Positions 62,940 to 64,000 of a stretch of 64,000 nt of DNA are shown piece by piece. Origin of the DNA: Voacanga thouarsii (taxonomy: Eukaryota > Streptophyta > Magnoliopsida > Gentianales > Apocynaceae); NCBI GenBank assembly GCA_026120185.1, contig JANUWF010002425.1:310001-374000 (forward strand). The letters run 5' to 3'. A program made the position numbers and the translations under genes. The first letter of the stretch is position 1, and each line of letters opens with the position of its first letter. A model generated the notes under the pieces. The model searched no databases and was not told the origin of the DNA. It saw only the letters and a list, made by a program, of their open reading frames with translations.

Positions 62940-63725
62940 ATGGTTGGAGGTTCTTTTAGTCCATTGGCTATTATTCTCCGAGAGAATAAGCTAACAGGAC
63001 CAAAATATGTAGACTGAAAAAGGAACCTGTACATAATACTCACAACCGAGGAATATAAGTATGTCCTGTACGAAACCTGCCCTATAATCGGGGAGGGTTC
63101 CACTGTCGAGGAGCGGGAAGCTGAGAAGGTATGGAAGAAAGCCGACGAGATGGCTCGTTATTACATATTGGCCTCCATGTCTAATGTGCTCCAATCCAAA
63201 CATGAGCACATGACCACTGCGTACGACATAACCCAATCATTAGCCACGATATTCGCGGATAAGAGTCGGCCCGCAAGGCAGGAGGCTCTTCGAACCATCA
63301 TAAACACTAAGATGGCTGAGGGAGTATCAGTTAGAGAATATATGCTCAAAATGATTGCTGCTTTCGAGGAGGCAAAAATCTTAGGGACTGTCATTGACCC
63401 CAAGAGTCAAGTGGACATGGTTCTCGAATCTCTACCGGGTTCCTTCACTCAGTTCAAATTGAACTATAACATGAACAAGTTGAACATGGGTTTGACTGAG
63501 TTGATAAAGGAGCTCCAAATAGCGGAGAAGGTCATGAAGCCACAGTCAAAGGTAATGATTGCTAAGGCTTCATCTTCTAGAACTGGGCTTAAGCCCAGAA
63601 AGTACAAGAAGAAGAAGGGGAACACAGCGGGCCAGCCCAAGACCCAGCTCAAAGACAAACCCAAGGGCAAGTGCTTCAAGTGTGGACTGAAGGGACACTG
63701 GAAAAAGGAGTGTCCGGATCTTTAA
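62940..63725 (+). pseudogene. copia gag with nonsense codons
   Basis: The frame begins at ATG 62940 (MVGGSFSPLAIILRENKLTG) and has TGA at 63015-63017, where related gags have tryptophan (NYxxWKRNL), then runs open to TAA at 63723. Capsid segments seen: YETCPIIGEG, SVREYMLKMIAAFEEAKILG, and a Lys-rich stretch before the CCHC knuckle CFKCGLKGHWKKEC (63673-63714). Gag coats element RNA; the knuckle binds it. Apart from the early TGA the chain is well preserved (from residue 27 on), so it is a fairly young insertion. Confidence 0.85.
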
Positions 63726-64000
63726 GCTAAGAAAAACCACACAGGTAATGTTCTCTATCTAGAGTCTATATCAATGGTTGGATCAACTTCCACTTGGATT
63801 GTTGATTTAGGAGCCACAGATCACATCTGTAACTCCTTGCAGGGGTTTAGAAAGATAAGAAGACTCCAGAAGGGCGAACATGGACTATGTTTGGAAAATG
63901 GAGCACAAGTTTGGGCCATTGCATTGGGAGAGCTGGATCTTGTTTTTGAGTGTAATAGAATAGTGGTTTTGAAAAATATTTTATATGTACCTGGATTTAG
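63726..64000 (+). pseudogene. copia protease, start (cut by window end)
   Basis: Continues the gag frame after the TAA. The active-site region reads WIVDLGATDHICNS; functional copia proteases have DSGA(T/S), so the serine after the catalytic Asp is leucine. It ends with VVLKNILYVPGF, the usual protease C-terminal motif, at the window end. Confidence 0.75.

Larger units (their letters stand above)
59462..64000 (+). mobile_element. Ty1/copia element, 5' part (runs off the window)
   Basis: 5' LTR at 59462-61290, then a tRNA-Met-type primer site (ATTGGCATCAAAGC, 61291-61304), a 1.6 kb leader, gag from 62940 and the beginning of protease. The 3' LTR and target duplication lie outside, so completeness is unknown. 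Gag has two nonsense codons and the protease active site is altered, so this copy is probably defective. Confidence 0.8.

Overview
The window is nuclear DNA from a flowering plant, most likely a eudicot. It is AT-rich and carries small GT-AG introns, a group I bZIP gene, an RWP-RK (RKD) gene and many layers of Ty1/copia and Ty3/gypsy LTR retrotransposons. No tRNA, rRNA, CRISPR or bacterial feature was seen. The species cannot be named from the sequence.

Layout. 1-5.98 kb is AT-rich gene-free DNA with simple and degenerate repeats and one dead AAA-ATPase fragment. 5.98-10.26 kb is a 4.3 kb solo LTR carrying an 803 bp MULE-like element. 10.3-10.9 kb holds fragments of two unrelated genes, presequence protease and a ubiquitin-specific protease. 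12.1-29.0 kb is a three-layer nest: an old LTR-like repeat, split by a Tekay/Del-like gypsy element (12963-28706, TSD GCAAG), split in its integrase by an Athila-like element (19600-26358, TSD CTYTC). 30.26-36.13 kb is a small non-autonomous copia-like element split by a second 4 kb solo LTR (31023-34980). 36.32-38.18 kb is a solo Tekay-type LTR.

39.8-46.0 kb is the most interesting part. A small two-exon plant gene (about 136 residues, unknown family) carries in its intron a copia element with two LTRs and a perfect 5 bp TSD (40316-45672). The element keeps a damaged gag and RT-RNase H, but the protease/integrase part is missing. In its place, antisense to the element, lies an intron-containing RKD (RWP-RK) gene, open for 282 codons if translation starts downstream of a nonsense codon. 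RKD proteins act in egg-cell and embryo identity, so a mobile or captured RKD copy deserves follow-up.

48.2-55.1 kb contains a candidate small ORF and a complete four-exon group I bZIP gene (VIP1/PosF21 type, 370 residues, minus strand). 55.1-59.4 kb is degraded mobile DNA with a 1.7 kb copia solo LTR inside an older transposon ORF. 59.46-64 kb is the 5' LTR, leader, gag and start of protease of a copia element that runs off the window.

Only three loci look like candidate expressed genes: the 136-residue gene, the RKD gene and the bZIP gene. Almost everything else is retrotransposon sequence at different stages of decay. Coordinates of LTRs were fixed by TG...CA ends and target-site duplications read by eye; clade names rest on motif recognition, not on a search.
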